From positions 3,220,501 to 3,284,500 of the forward strand of contig NZ_CP108356.1 of the NCBI RefSeq assembly GCF_036237315.1: a stretch of 64,000 nucleotides of DNA, in the 5' to 3' direction. This stretch comes from Streptomyces sp. NBC_01351. GTDB taxonomy: Bacteria > Actinomycetota > Actinomycetes > Streptomycetales > Streptomycetaceae. Each line of letters begins with the position of its first letter. Within the stretch, counting starts at the first letter, position 1. Shown here piece after piece: positions 25,379 to 33,672 of this stretch. The notes beneath the pieces are model-generated. The model worked only from the letters and a program-made list of their open reading frames with translations, had not been told where the DNA came from and ran no database searches. The position numbers and the translations under genes are program-made.

Positions 25379-25783
25379 CGCGTCCGCCGCTGCGGTGGGT
25401 TCTGCGGCCGGCCCTGCGGCGGGTTCTGCCCGAGGAGCGTGACCGCCCGGTCGAGTACGCGGGCCAGGCCGCCCGGCGTCGGGGCGGTCGCGAGGACGTA
25501 CGCGTGGTGCAGCGCGCCCGTCGGGGCGCGCCGGACCACGGCGCCCGGCGGGATCTCCAGCTGCACCCGGACCACCCCCGGCACGGAGCGGGCGGCGGAG
25601 AGCCGGGGGCGGACGCCGCCCGGGAGCGGGCCGGGCGGGAAGTCCACGTACCGGAGTCCGGCGTGGGTGGCGCGCGGGCTGCGCGCCGGGTCGGGCAGGC
25701 CCAGTCCGGAGGCGAGGGCGAGGCCGAGGACGTCGGTGCCGTTCGCGAGCCGGAGCAGCCGGCTGAACTCCTCGCCGCCGGGG

Positions 25784-25815
25784 CTGGGGGTCCCTCCCAG
25801 CGGTGGCTGGGGGAG
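25784..25815. repeat. Palindromic mini-element copy B inside the ATP-grasp gene
   Basis: CTGGGGGTCCCTCCCAGCG followed by GTGGCTGGGGGAG, 32 bp, bounded by CTGGGGG and CTGGGGGAG. The neighbouring protein-coding readings on each side are in different frames, which fits an insertion not divisible by three. Confidence 0.78.
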
Positions 25816-26566
25816 CGTGGGCCTCGACGAGGCGGGGGCCGTGCGAGGTGAGGATGACCTCGGTGTGGGACGGGCCGTGGCGGTGGCCGGCGAGGTCGAG
25901 GACGCCGCGCACGAGGGCCCGTACGGCTTCCGCGGTGCGCGGGTCCAGGGCGACGGGCAGGTCGTGGCCGGCGGCGGCGAGGAAGGGGCCCGGGTCTGTG
26001 CGGCGGCGGGCCCAGCCGAGGATGCGGTGGCGGCCCGCGCGGGAGAGGGCTTCGACGGTGAGCTCCGGGCCTTCGAGGTACTCCTCGACGAGCAGGTCGG
26101 TGACCTCGGGGTAGCCGCGGGCGGCGGCCCGGGCCTCGGCCTCGTCGTAGACGAGCCGGATCCCCTCGCCGTCGGCGCCCGCGCGGGGCTTGATCACGCA
26201 CGGGTAGCCGATCAGGGTGGTGATGAAGGGGAGCGTCTCGGCGCGGCCGCAGCGGGCGAAGGACACCGGCCGGGCGGGGTGCAGGGTGTTGGAGCGGGCG
26301 CGCAGGGCGGCCTTGTCCATGAGCGCGGTGACGGCCGCGGTGGGGGTGCCGGGCAGTCCGAGTTCCTCGTTGGCGCGGGCTGCCGCGAGGGCCCCGGCGG
26401 CGTCGAAGCCGAACACGGCGGCGCGGCCGCGGCGGACCGCCTCCATGCGCCCTAAGGCCCCGATGAGGTGGCGGTGGTCGCGCCAGTCCGTCCGTACCCG
26501 CCGCTCCGCCCCCTCACGGTCGGATGGCACCGATGGATCCGGCGCGACCACCACGGTGTGCGCACC

Positions 26567-26617
26567 CTCCCCCAGCTACCGCTGGGTGGGGGTACCCCCG
26601 GCCGGAGGCTGGGGGAG
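26567..26617. repeat. Palindromic mini-element copy A near the ATP-grasp start
   Basis: It begins CTCCCCCAG and ends CTGGGGGAG (perfect 9-bp inverted termini), with an inner GGGGGTACCCCC palindrome; 51 bp. It belongs to the same family as the copy at 25784-25815. Removing it joins A-R-P-G-A to H-T-V-V-V-A-P without a stop. Confidence 0.78.
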
Positions 26618-26859
26618 TGCCCCCGGGCGGGCGGCCGCCACCACGGCAGGTCGCGGGCTCAGCAGGACAGCCACGGGCTCCCGCCCTCCGTCGGCCCACT
26701 GGTGACCGCGTCGCTGCCGCATACCGCGCTCCCCCCTCACGCCGTGCTGACACTGTGCCTCTTCGGCATATGCCGAATGCCGCGGGGCAGGGGTCGTCTT
26801 GCCGCCTTGCGGGAACACGAGGGGTTTACAGATCGCTTCATTCAGGGACGAATACGCAT

Positions 26860-27918
26860 ATGCCAACCGATGCAGCCGGAGAAGCGGGGGAGGCGGCGGA
26901 AGCGGGGGAACTGAGCCCCGCCGCCCGGCGCCTGTACGCGTTCGCGGTCGAGCGGAACGCCTTCGACGCCGGGGAGGCCGCCCAGGCACTCGGCGTTCGC
27001 GCCGCCACCGCGATCACCGAGCTGGCCGCCGCGCACCTGCTCCAGCGGGCCCCGGGCGGCGGCCCCGAGCGCTGGAGCGCGGTGGCGCCCCGGGCGGCCG
27101 CGGCCCGGGCGCTGGCCCCGCTGGCCCTGCTCGTACGGGAGACCCACGACGAGATGGACCGGCTGCGCGGGCGGCTGGAGGCGCTGGTGCCGGCGTACGA
27201 GGCCGGGACCGCGCACCGGGACCTGAGCGCCTCGGGGCGCCTGGAGCTGGTCACCGACCTCGGGGCGGTACGGGGGCTGATCATCGAGCTGGTCGCGGCC
27301 TGCGAGCGGGAACTGCTGACCTCGCAGCCGGGCGGGGGCAGGCCGCGAGAGACCCTGGAGGAGGCGATCGGGCGGGACGAGTCCCTCCTCTCGCGCGGGG
27401 TCCGGATGCGGACGATCTACCAGCACACGGCGCGCTACTCGCGGCCCACGGCGGCGTACGTGGAGCGGGTGACGGCCCTGGGGGCGCAGGTACGGACGCT
27501 GGGCGACGGGCTGATGCGGATGCTGGTCTTCGACGACCACACGGGCCTGATGGCGGTGCCGGACCGCAGCGGGGCGGCGCTGGTGGTACGCGAGCCGAAC
27601 GTCGTGCACTTCATGACGGCGGCCTTCGAGCGCTCCTGGCTGGGCGCGGAACCGTTCCCGACCTCGGTGAGCCCGGAGGCGGCCCGGTCCCTGTCGGACG
27701 AGCTGCGGCAGACGATCGTACGGCTGCTCTCGGAGGGGCTGGAGGACAAGGTGATCGCGCGGCGGCTGGGCATGTCGGAGCGGACCTGTCAGCGGCACAT
27801 CGCGGAGATCATGCGGGCGGTCGGGGCCAAGTCCCGCTTCCAGGCCGGGTACTTGCTGCGCCCGGCCGCAGCTCCGACCACCAACCCGCCGGACGCGGGC
27901 ACGGACGCGGGTCCTTAG
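26860..27918 (+). CDS. LuxR-type HTH regulator with N-terminal TrmB-like wHTH
   Basis: This is a 352-residue regulator. It opens with a winged-helix-like segment (LSPAARRLYAFAVERNAF, AQALGVRAATAITEL), followed by a roughly 200-residue phospholipase-D-like or effector region (IGRDESLLSRGVRMRTIYQH). The C-terminal LuxR HTH reads LSDELRQTIVRLLSEGLEDK and RRLGMSERTCQRHIAEIMRA. There is no receiver Asp or nucleotide-binding site. This layout is common in Streptomyces orphan LuxR regulators. ATG 26860 fits best; the longer frame crosses the repeat element. It is divergent from the ATP-grasp pseudogene, so that gene may once have been its target. Confidence 0.85.
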   Translation: MPTDAAGEAGEAAEAGELSPAARRLYAFAVERNAFDAGEAAQALGVRAATAITELAAAHLLQRAPGGGPERWSAVAPRAAAARALAPLALLVRETHDEMDRLRGRLEALVPAYEAGTAHRDLSASGRLELVTDLGAVRGLIIELVAACERELLTSQPGGGRPRETLEEAIGRDESLLSRGVRMRTIYQHTARYSRPTAAYVERVTALGAQVRTLGDGLMRMLVFDDHTGLMAVPDRSGAALVVREPNVVHFMTAAFERSWLGAEPFPTSVSPEAARSLSDELRQTIVRLLSEGLEDKVIARRLGMSERTCQRHIAEIMRAVGAKSRFQAGYLLRPAAAPTTNPPDAGTDAGP

Positions 27919-27950
27919 GGCCCTTCCGTTCGGGTCGGGCCGGGTGCGCG

Positions 27951-27982
27951 CGGGGCGGCCCGGCCGTGGCCGGGCCGCCCCG
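27951..27982 (+). terminator. Strong GC hairpin after the LuxR-type gene
   Basis: GGGGCGGCCCGGCC pairs perfectly with GGCCGGGCCGCCCC, 14 bp, centred on GT at 27966-27967 and 33 bp past the stop codon. Confidence 0.8.
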
Positions 27983-28064
27983 GGGCGTCTCCTCGGGCGT
28001 CGAACGTGGCGAGGGGTCGGTGGGCTGAGCGTGGTTGTGTTCGACGCCCTGCGGGGACGCCCCG
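27980..28064. repeat. Long imperfect hairpin between convergent genes
   Basis: The arm 27980-28005 (CGGGGCGTCTCC ... GGGCGTCGAAC) pairs with 28039-28064 (GTTCGACGCCC ... GGGGACGCCCCG), about 23 of 26 positions matching, around a 33-nt loop. It overlaps the end of the terminator hairpin. It could be the minus-strand terminator of the opposing gene or a palindromic repeat; no gene lies here. Confidence 0.65.
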
Positions 28065-28114
28065 CCACACACCCGGCCCCGTCCGGGCCTGGGGTGCCGG
28101 TCTGAACCGGGGGA

Positions 28115-29167
28115 CTAGTACGGGCCGCGGTGACGGTCGTAGTAGGCGCGGAGCCAGGGGCGGCGGACGGCGGGCAGTTGGACGAGGGTGCCCGTGACGG
28201 CCTTGTGGTGGACCTCGAAGCGGCGCCACGGGAGGGGCGGCAGCGGGTAGTCGTCCCGCAGGACGCCCTCCGGCAGCGTGCCGGTCGCCGGCATCGGCGA
28301 GGTTTCCCCGGGGAGGGCGAGGTACGCCCAGACTCCCGTGTCCAGCGGTACGACCTCCGCCGCCCCGGACGGGGGCCGCCACGGCTCCCCGGTCAGCGGG
28401 TGGCGCGGGACGAGCAGGATGTCCGCGGCGGCCGGCCCGGGTGGCGTGACCCCCGGCCCGGCGAGGGCCACGGAGAGGGCCGGGGGCCCGGCCGCCAGGG
28501 CCCTGGCGACGGCGTCGCCGAGCAGCTCCGCGACGGGGCCTGCGGGGAGGACCACCGGCCGGCCCTCGGAGGCCACCAGCAGGTGGGCCAGTGCCACCCC
28601 GACCGCGGCCTCCCAGCGGCGGCTCCACGATCCGTCCGGTTCGACCGGCGGGATCCGCTCCGGCGCGCTCAGGAGGTCGTCCCAGCCCGGCGGCGGGGCG
28701 GCGGGCAGGCCCGAGGGCACGCGCCGCACGGCGTCGGGCTCCAGCCACACCGCCTGCCACAGACCGCAGTCGTCCGTCCGGGTCGCCACCGCGCTCCCAC
28801 AGCCCTCGCAGGCCAGATTGGGTCCGTCGCGGCCGTCCACCCCCCGGCAGTAGCCCGCGCACTTCTCGGGGATCAGGACCATGTTCCGGGAGTCGCCCGG
28901 GGCGATGGCGATCCTGCCCCGCGGTCCGAAGGACACCGAGTACACCGGCGCGTGGATGCCCTGGGCGGCCGCTGCCTCTTCCCCGACCTCGTCCCACAAC
29001 CGCCAGGGCGGGCCCGAGGGTCGGGGGTCGACTGCGTACGTCGCCGGATCCATCAGCGGCGGGTGCAGTTCCTCCCAGCCCGCGTAGCCGGTGTGGACGG
29101 GAAGGGCCCGCCGGGCCACCGGCGCCGTCAGCTCCGTACCGCACCCGGCGCACGTGAACACGTCCAA
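28115..29167 (-). CDS. Conserved hypothetical protein with N-terminal zinc-ribbon-like Cys pairs
   Basis: This is a 350-residue protein of unknown function. The N terminus carries a CAGCG pair (residues about 6-9) and a second Cys cluster lies at about 110-140 (KCAGYCRG, LACEGCGS), which could bind zinc. The remainder is rich in Pro/Ala/Leu with WEAAVGVALAHLLVASEGRP and a terminal VHHKAVTGTLVQLPAVRR block. The start is TTG 29167, preceded by GAGGGGGAG at good spacing; the longer frame has no better start. It stands alone between convergent and same-strand neighbours. I recognise it only as a Streptomyces-type hypothetical. Confidence 0.72.
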   Translation of the reverse strand: MDVFTCAGCGTELTAPVARRALPVHTGYAGWEELHPPLMDPATYAVDPRPSGPPWRLWDEVGEEAAAAQGIHAPVYSVSFGPRGRIAIAPGDSRNMVLIPEKCAGYCRGVDGRDGPNLACEGCGSAVATRTDDCGLWQAVWLEPDAVRRVPSGLPAAPPPGWDDLLSAPERIPPVEPDGSWSRRWEAAVGVALAHLLVASEGRPVVLPAGPVAELLGDAVARALAAGPPALSVALAGPGVTPPGPAAADILLVPRHPLTGEPWRPPSGAAEVVPLDTGVWAYLALPGETSPMPATGTLPEGVLRDDYPLPPLPWRRFEVHHKAVTGTLVQLPAVRRPWLRAYYDRHRGPY

Positions 29168-29254
29168 ACAAGCTCCCCCTCGGCCCCGGCAACCCCGGAA
29201 TCCTCCCCGCCCGGGCCGCGGCGGGTCCACCGGTTTTCGGGCGCGCGGGCCCCC

Positions 29255-30196
29255 TCAGGCCGCGGGTGGCTCCAGGTCCGGGATCAGGCGTCCCCTGCGG
29301 GAGAGCAGGAAGCGCTTGAACTCCGCCACCGGCGGGGTGTCCGGGTGGCCGTCGAGCCAGGCGACGCCGATCTCGCGGACCGCGCGCGGGGCGGTGACCG
29401 TCAGTTCGACCACGCCCGGGCGGGGCACGGCCGGCGGGGGCAGGAGGGCCACGCCCAGGCCGGCGGCGACCAGGCCGCGCAGGGTTTCGGCCTCCTCGCC
29501 CTCGAAGGCGACCCTGGGGGTGAAGCCGGCCTCCGCGCACAGGTCGTCGGTGATGCGGCGCAGGCCGTAGCCGGGTTCGAGGGTGACGAAGGTTTCCTCC
29601 GCGGCCTCGGCGAGGCGGATGCGCTTGCGGACGGCGAGGCGGTGGTCTTCGGGGACGACCAGGCGCAGGCGCTGTTCGTCGAGGCGGCGGGCCACGAGGT
29701 CGGGGGCGTCCGGGACGGGCGAGGTGAGGCAGAGGTCGAGTTCGCCGGAGCGGAGTTTGTCCAGCATGGCCTCGCCGTAGTTCTGGACGAGGGAGAAGCG
29801 GATGCGCGGGTGGTCGGCGCGGAACGCGCGGATGAGGCCGGGTACGGTCTCGGGGCCCAGGGTGTGCAGGAAGCCGAAGGCGACCTTGCCGAAGGCCGGG
29901 TCGGCGTCGTGCTGGACGGATTCGGCGGCGCGGGCGATGCCGTCGAGGGCCTGTTCGGCGGAGGCCAGGAAGGTGCGGCCGGCCGTGGTGAGGGCGACGG
30001 TGCGGCCCTTGCGGGCGAACAGGGTGACGCCCAGGTCCTCTTCGAGTCGGACCATCGCCCGGGAGAGGGTGGACTGCGGGACGCCCAACTCGTGTGCGGC
30101 GCGCGTGACGTGCTCGTGCCGGGCGACGGCCGCGAAGTACGCGAGGCGGGGCGCCAGCAAACGTGTCACGGACAAGTCTTCTTCGTAACGGTTCAT
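29255..30196 (-). CDS. LysR-family transcriptional regulator
   Basis: This is a 313-residue LysR regulator. The N-terminal winged HTH is LAYFAAVARHEHVTRAAHEL followed by GVPQSTLSRAMVRLEEDLGV. The co-inducer-binding domain follows (VAFGFLHTLGPETVPGLI, EGEEAETLRGLVAAGLGVAL). ATG 30196 is used; the very long open frame beyond it is antisense to the MFS gene. The two genes are divergent with 99 bp between starts, the classic arrangement in which a LysR protein controls its neighbour. So it probably regulates the adjacent efflux gene in response to a ligand that is not evident here. Confidence 0.9.
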   Translation of the reverse strand: MNRYEEDLSVTRLLAPRLAYFAAVARHEHVTRAAHELGVPQSTLSRAMVRLEEDLGVTLFARKGRTVALTTAGRTFLASAEQALDGIARAAESVQHDADPAFGKVAFGFLHTLGPETVPGLIRAFRADHPRIRFSLVQNYGEAMLDKLRSGELDLCLTSPVPDAPDLVARRLDEQRLRLVVPEDHRLAVRKRIRLAEAAEETFVTLEPGYGLRRITDDLCAEAGFTPRVAFEGEEAETLRGLVAAGLGVALLPPPAVPRPGVVELTVTAPRAVREIGVAWLDGHPDTPPVAEFKRFLLSRRGRLIPDLEPPAA

Positions 30197-30295
30197 AGAC
30201 AGGCGCCGCCCTGAGCTGTGCTGATGCATGAGTGGATCGATTATCGCGATTCTGTGCATTGGACGCATCAAACTCGGCGGGCATACGGTTTTCGC

Positions 30296-31609
30296 ATGCC
30301 TCCCGCTCATACCGGGGCACCCGTCACCACGGGTGCCTCCACCCCGTCGTCCCCGGCCCCCCTTGATCAAGACGGCACACCGCACTCCCCCGGCCGCCCC
30401 GGCTACCGCCGGATGAGCCTCGCGCTCTTCGCCGCCGGGCTGGCGACCTTCGCCCTCCTCTACTCCACCCAGGCCCTGCTGCCCGCGATCTCCGCCGGTT
30501 TCGGCGTGACGGCGGGTCAGGCCAGCTGGACGGTGTCCGCGGCCACCGGCGCGCTCGCGCTGTTCGTCCTGCCGCTCAGCGCGCTGTCCGAGCGGTTCGG
30601 GCGGACCCGGATGATGACCTGGTCGATGGTGGTGGCGGTGGGCGTCGGCCTGCTGATCCCGCTCGCGCCGAGCCTGGAGTGGCTGATCGCGCTGCGCGCC
30701 GTCCAGGGCGCGGCGATCGCGGGGATCCCGGCCTCCGCGATGGCGTACCTCGCGGAGGAGGTCAAGCCGAAGGCGCTCGTCGCCGCGATCGGCCTGTTCG
30801 TGGCGGGCAATTCCATCGGCGGCATGAGCGGTCGCCTCGTCACGGGCTGGGCGGCCCAGGTGTGGGGCTGGCGGGCCGGGCTGGGCGCCGTGGCGCTGAT
30901 GTCGCTGGTCTGCGCGGTGGCGTTCCTGGTGCTGCTGCCGCGGGCGCGGTTCTTCCGGCCGGCGTCGCTGAACCCGCGCGCGGTGGGCCGTACCGTCGCC
31001 GGTCACCTGCGCGATCCGCTGCTGCTGCGGCTGTACGGGATCGGCGCGCTGTTCATGACCGTGTTCGGCGCGGTGTACACGGTGATCGGCTACCGCCTGG
31101 TCGACGAGCCGTTCTCGCTCGGGCAGGGCGTGATCGGGTCGATCTTCCTGATCTACCTGGTCGGTACGGTCTCCTCCGCGGCCGCAGGTCAGCTGGTGGC
31201 CCGGACGGGGCGGCGCGGTGCGCTGTACCTGGCGGTGACCACCACCGCGCTGGGGCTGCTGCTGTCGCTGGCGGATTCGCTGGCCGCGATCCTGCTGGGC
31301 CTGGTGCTGATCACCGCGGGCTTCTTCGCGGGGCACGCGGTCGCCTCCTCGGCGGTGAGCCGGACGGCGAAGACGGGCCGGGCCCAGGCCTCCGCCCTCT
31401 ACCAGTCCGCGTACTACCTGGGCTCCAGCGCGGGCGGCACCCTGGGTGCCCTCGCCTACCACTCGGCGGGATGGGCCGCGACCGTGGGCATCGCGCTGCT
31501 GGCGGTGCTGGGCGTCGTGTCGATCACCCTGTACGGATCGCGCGTGGCCCGTGCGGAGCGGCGCCTTCCGGTCGGGGCGGCGGCCCGGATGACGGCCGCC
31601 GCGCGCTGA
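30296..31609 (+). CDS. MFS transporter (AraJ/CynX-like efflux)
   Basis: This is a 437-residue inner-membrane transporter with about 12 helices, the first at about 40-60 (LFAAGLATFALLYSTQALLP). The family loop appears as LSERFGRTRMM between TM2 and TM3. A second-half repeat (GQLVARTGRRGALYLAV) is at about 295. Related Bcr/AraJ-type proteins export drugs or sugars by proton antiport. ATG 30296 was chosen because earlier codons cross the promoter shared with the LysR gene. The LysR gene is the likely regulator. The substrate cannot be told. Confidence 0.9.
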   Translation: MPPAHTGAPVTTGASTPSSPAPLDQDGTPHSPGRPGYRRMSLALFAAGLATFALLYSTQALLPAISAGFGVTAGQASWTVSAATGALALFVLPLSALSERFGRTRMMTWSMVVAVGVGLLIPLAPSLEWLIALRAVQGAAIAGIPASAMAYLAEEVKPKALVAAIGLFVAGNSIGGMSGRLVTGWAAQVWGWRAGLGAVALMSLVCAVAFLVLLPRARFFRPASLNPRAVGRTVAGHLRDPLLLRLYGIGALFMTVFGAVYTVIGYRLVDEPFSLGQGVIGSIFLIYLVGTVSSAAAGQLVARTGRRGALYLAVTTTALGLLLSLADSLAAILLGLVLITAGFFAGHAVASSAVSRTAKTGRAQASALYQSAYYLGSSAGGTLGALAYHSAGWAATVGIALLAVLGVVSITLYGSRVARAERRLPVGAAARMTAAAR

Positions 31610-31702
31610 GACGCGTACCGCCGGTGTCGGCCGTTCGGGCTGCCGTTGTCAGAGCCCTCGGGTAGTTTCCGAAGTATCGGAGCTATCTGGGGGAAGACCA
31701 TC

Positions 31703-32707
31703 ATGAGCGACCTCGCGACGACACCGCAGGACCTCGACCTCGATGCGGCGATGGACCGGTACCGGGTGGAGCTCACCGGCTACTGCTACCGGATGCTGGG
31801 CTCGTCCTTCGATGCCGAGGACGCCGTGCAGGACACGTACATCCGTGCCTGGCGGAGCTACGAGAAGTTCGAGGGCCGGTCGTCGCTGCGGTCGTGGCTG
31901 TACCGGATCGCCACCAACGTGTGTCTGGACCTGTTGAACGCGGGGAACAAGCGGGCCCGCCCGATGGACCTGACCGCCCCGCAGCACCAGGCCTCCGCCG
32001 TGCTGAACGAACGGTCCGAGGTGACCTGGCTGGAGCCGGTTCCGGACGGGCGGGTGCTGCCGCAGACCGCCGACCCGGCGGAGATGGCCCTGGCGAAGGA
32101 ATCCGTCCGGCTGGCGTTCGTCGCGGCGCTCCAGCACCTGCCTGCGAAGCAGCGGGCGGTGTTGATCCTGCGCGAGGTGCTGGCCTGGAAGGCCGACGAG
32201 GTGGCCGCGCTGCTGGAGACCACGGTGGCCTCGGTGAACAGCGCCCTGCAGCGGGCCCGGGCCACGCTGGCCTCGCACGGGATCCGCGACAGCGATCCGG
32301 CGGACCCGCTGGACGCGGACCAGGCGAAGCTGCTGGAGCAGTACCTGTCCGCCTTCGAGGCCTACGACATCACCCGGCTCACCACCCTCCTCCACGAGGA
32401 CGCGGTGCTGTCGATGCCGCCGTTCGACCTGTGGCTGCAGGGCCACGCCGACATCGCGGCGTGGCACCTGAACCAGGGCATGGGTTGCAAGGGCTCCCGC
32501 CTGATCCCGACGACGGCGAACGGCATGCCGGCCTTCGGCCAGTACCGCCCGGCAGAGTCGGGGACGGGCCACACCCCGTGGGCGCTCCAGGTCCTGGAGA
32601 TCTCAGACGGGAAGATCGTCGGGCTCAACGCCTTCCTGGACACCGCCCGGTGGTTCCCGCTCTTCGGGCTCCCCGAGCAGCTCGACGAGACCGACGAGGC
32701 CCAGTAG
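31703..32707 (+). CDS. ECF sigma factor with C-terminal SnoaL-like domain (SigG-like)
   Basis: This is a 334-residue sigma factor. Region 2 is LTGYCYRMLGSSFDAEDAVQ and DTYIRAWRSYEKFEGRSSLR. Region 4 is LQHLPAKQRAVLILREVLAW and DEVAALLETTVASVNSALQR. A roughly 110-residue NTF2/SnoaL-like domain follows (LEQYLSAFEAYDITRLTTLL, HEDAVLSMPPFDLWLQGHAD). This is the layout of mycobacterial SigG and related large ECF groups, where the extra domain takes the place of an anti-sigma factor. ATG 31703 lies at the end of a GGGGAAGACC leader. It is convergent with and overlaps the STAS gene by 105 bp. Confidence 0.92.
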   Translation: MSDLATTPQDLDLDAAMDRYRVELTGYCYRMLGSSFDAEDAVQDTYIRAWRSYEKFEGRSSLRSWLYRIATNVCLDLLNAGNKRARPMDLTAPQHQASAVLNERSEVTWLEPVPDGRVLPQTADPAEMALAKESVRLAFVAALQHLPAKQRAVLILREVLAWKADEVAALLETTVASVNSALQRARATLASHGIRDSDPADPLDADQAKLLEQYLSAFEAYDITRLTTLLHEDAVLSMPPFDLWLQGHADIAAWHLNQGMGCKGSRLIPTTANGMPAFGQYRPAESGTGHTPWALQVLEISDGKIVGLNAFLDTARWFPLFGLPEQLDETDEAQ

Positions 32708-32944
32708 CGCGCGGTAGGCGGGGCCTACGCCGGTCACGGTGAAGGCCCCGCCGTGACCTCGGGCGGTCAGCCGCAGCCGGGCCAGCACCTCCACGGCGGC
32801 GAGCCCGGGCGCGGTGACGGCGCCGGCATCGCACTCCACCGCCGTCGCCCCGTCCTCGTAGAGCCGGGCCAGGCGGGCGCACAGCCGCGCGGTGTCCTGT
32901 GCCGTCGGGGCGGGTCCGGGCAGCACGAGTCGGATCATCTCCAT
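32603..32944 (-). CDS. STAS domain protein overlapping the sigma factor gene
   Basis: This is a 113-residue protein with STAS/anti-sigma-antagonist character: IRLVLPGPAPTAQDTARLCA, VECDAGAVTAPGLAAVEVLARLRL and the loop GAFTVTGVGPAYRALLGLVG. The usual phosphorylated Ser is not clear (T-A-P-G where D-S-S-G would be expected), so it may not be switched by a kinase. ATG 32944 is preceded by GGGAG. The last 35 codons are antisense to the sigma factor gene, and Pro/Glu-rich, so the C terminus is probably not part of the fold. A link to the sigma factor is tempting but unproven. Confidence 0.7.
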   Translation of the reverse strand: MEMIRLVLPGPAPTAQDTARLCARLARLYEDGATAVECDAGAVTAPGLAAVEVLARLRLTARGHGGAFTVTGVGPAYRALLGLVGLVELLGEPEEREPPGGVQEGVEPDDLPV

Positions 32945-33000
32945 GCGGGGATGACTCCCCGGCCTGCGCGAATTCATCGGCGGGTGCGCACAATGGCGCG

Positions 33001-33615
33001 ATGAACCCCGCGCACCAGCCCGCGTATTGGGACCCGATGCCCACCGCCCGACGGATATCCGAGACCGAGTCCTACCTGAACGCCGAGATGTTCAAGGGAC
33101 AGTGGGAAGACCGGAACTGGCGCAATGTGCCGGGCCCCTTCTACGCCGGCGAGACCGACGAGATGGCCCTCGGGCGCATGGACGCCCCGAACCACATCTG
33201 CTACGACGACGATCACGGCGGGGGCTTCGGCCGCGTGTTCGTCTTCCGCCAGCCGACGGACGAGTCCCAGGTCTTCGACGTGATGTGCGGGGCCGCGCTG
33301 GAGCTGTACCAGGGCTACAACTGGGACGGCGACGACCACTGGACCGTGGAGGGCGTCCGCGACTGGTGGGACGACCGGGGCCGGGTCCGCGAATGGGCCG
33401 TCGCGATCGCCGCCGACTGGGGCGCCGACACCCACCCCCACTGGGGGTACAACGCCGACCCGCAGTACCTGGGCCACTACCACGACGCCGCGCAGGGCCA
33501 CCGGGATTTCATCGCCTACATCGACGACGGCCTGGAGGCGTACCTGCGCGGCTACCTGTACTGGCTGGAGCAGCGGCGGGAGCCGGAGCCCGGGGAGGCC
33601 CTGCCGGGCCTGTGA
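33001..33615 (+). CDS. Conserved hypothetical acidic protein
   Basis: This is a 204-residue cytoplasmic protein rich in Trp, Tyr and Asp, with no signal peptide or TM helix. Segments such as FYAGETDEMALGRMDAPNHI, YQGYNWDGDDHWTVEG and HPHWGYNADPQYLGHYHD are distinctive but match no family I can name. The start is ATG 33001; the upstream frame overlaps the STAS gene and is low-complexity. It is divergent from the STAS gene and convergent with deoA, separated by a bidirectional terminator. Confidence 0.75.
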   Translation: MNPAHQPAYWDPMPTARRISETESYLNAEMFKGQWEDRNWRNVPGPFYAGETDEMALGRMDAPNHICYDDDHGGGFGRVFVFRQPTDESQVFDVMCGAALELYQGYNWDGDDHWTVEGVRDWWDDRGRVREWAVAIAADWGADTHPHWGYNADPQYLGHYHDAAQGHRDFIAYIDDGLEAYLRGYLYWLEQRREPEPGEALPGL

Positions 33616-33623
33616 AAAGACGC

Positions 33624-33653
33624 CGGCGCGGCTCCGGACGGGGAGCCGCGCCG
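33624..33653. terminator. Bidirectional terminator between the hypothetical gene and deoA
   Basis: CGGCGCGGCTCC (33624-33635) pairs perfectly with GGAGCCGCGCCG (33642-33653), loop GGACGG. A-rich sequence on both sides (AAAAGA, GAAA) suits both directions. Confidence 0.85.
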
Positions 33654-33672
33654 ACGAAACCAGGGCCCGGAC

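Larger units (their letters stand above)
25354..26722 (-). pseudogene. ATP-grasp family protein, disrupted by two palindromic insertions
   Basis: When the two inserts are ignored, one ATP-grasp protein of roughly 430 residues can be read. The start region is EPVAVLLSPRPAVVAAARPG, then VVVAPDPSVPSD, the glycine-rich ATP loop CVIKPRAGADGEGIRLV, LLVEEYLEGPELTVEA, TEVILTSHGPRLVEAH, and GGEEFSRLLRLANGTDVLG in another frame, ending at 25354. Insert A (26567-26617) places an in-frame TAG near residue 35. Insert B (25784-25815) shifts the frame just after the catalytic L-V-E-A-H segment. Partial proteins from internal starts (such as GTG 26554) would lack one end. Family members are carboxylate-amine ligases; the substrate is unknown. 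Confidence 0.8.

Noticed and set aside
25272..26201. A 309-codon minus-strand frame in the ATP-grasp region.
   Set aside because: It has no ATP-grasp motifs, is Arg/Ser/Pro-rich and reads a third frame different from both functional parts.
27915..30320. An 801-codon minus-strand frame spanning the zinc-ribbon gene and the LysR gene.
   Set aside because: The frame has no domain, is Arg/Pro/Gly-rich throughout and conflicts with two well-supported genes.
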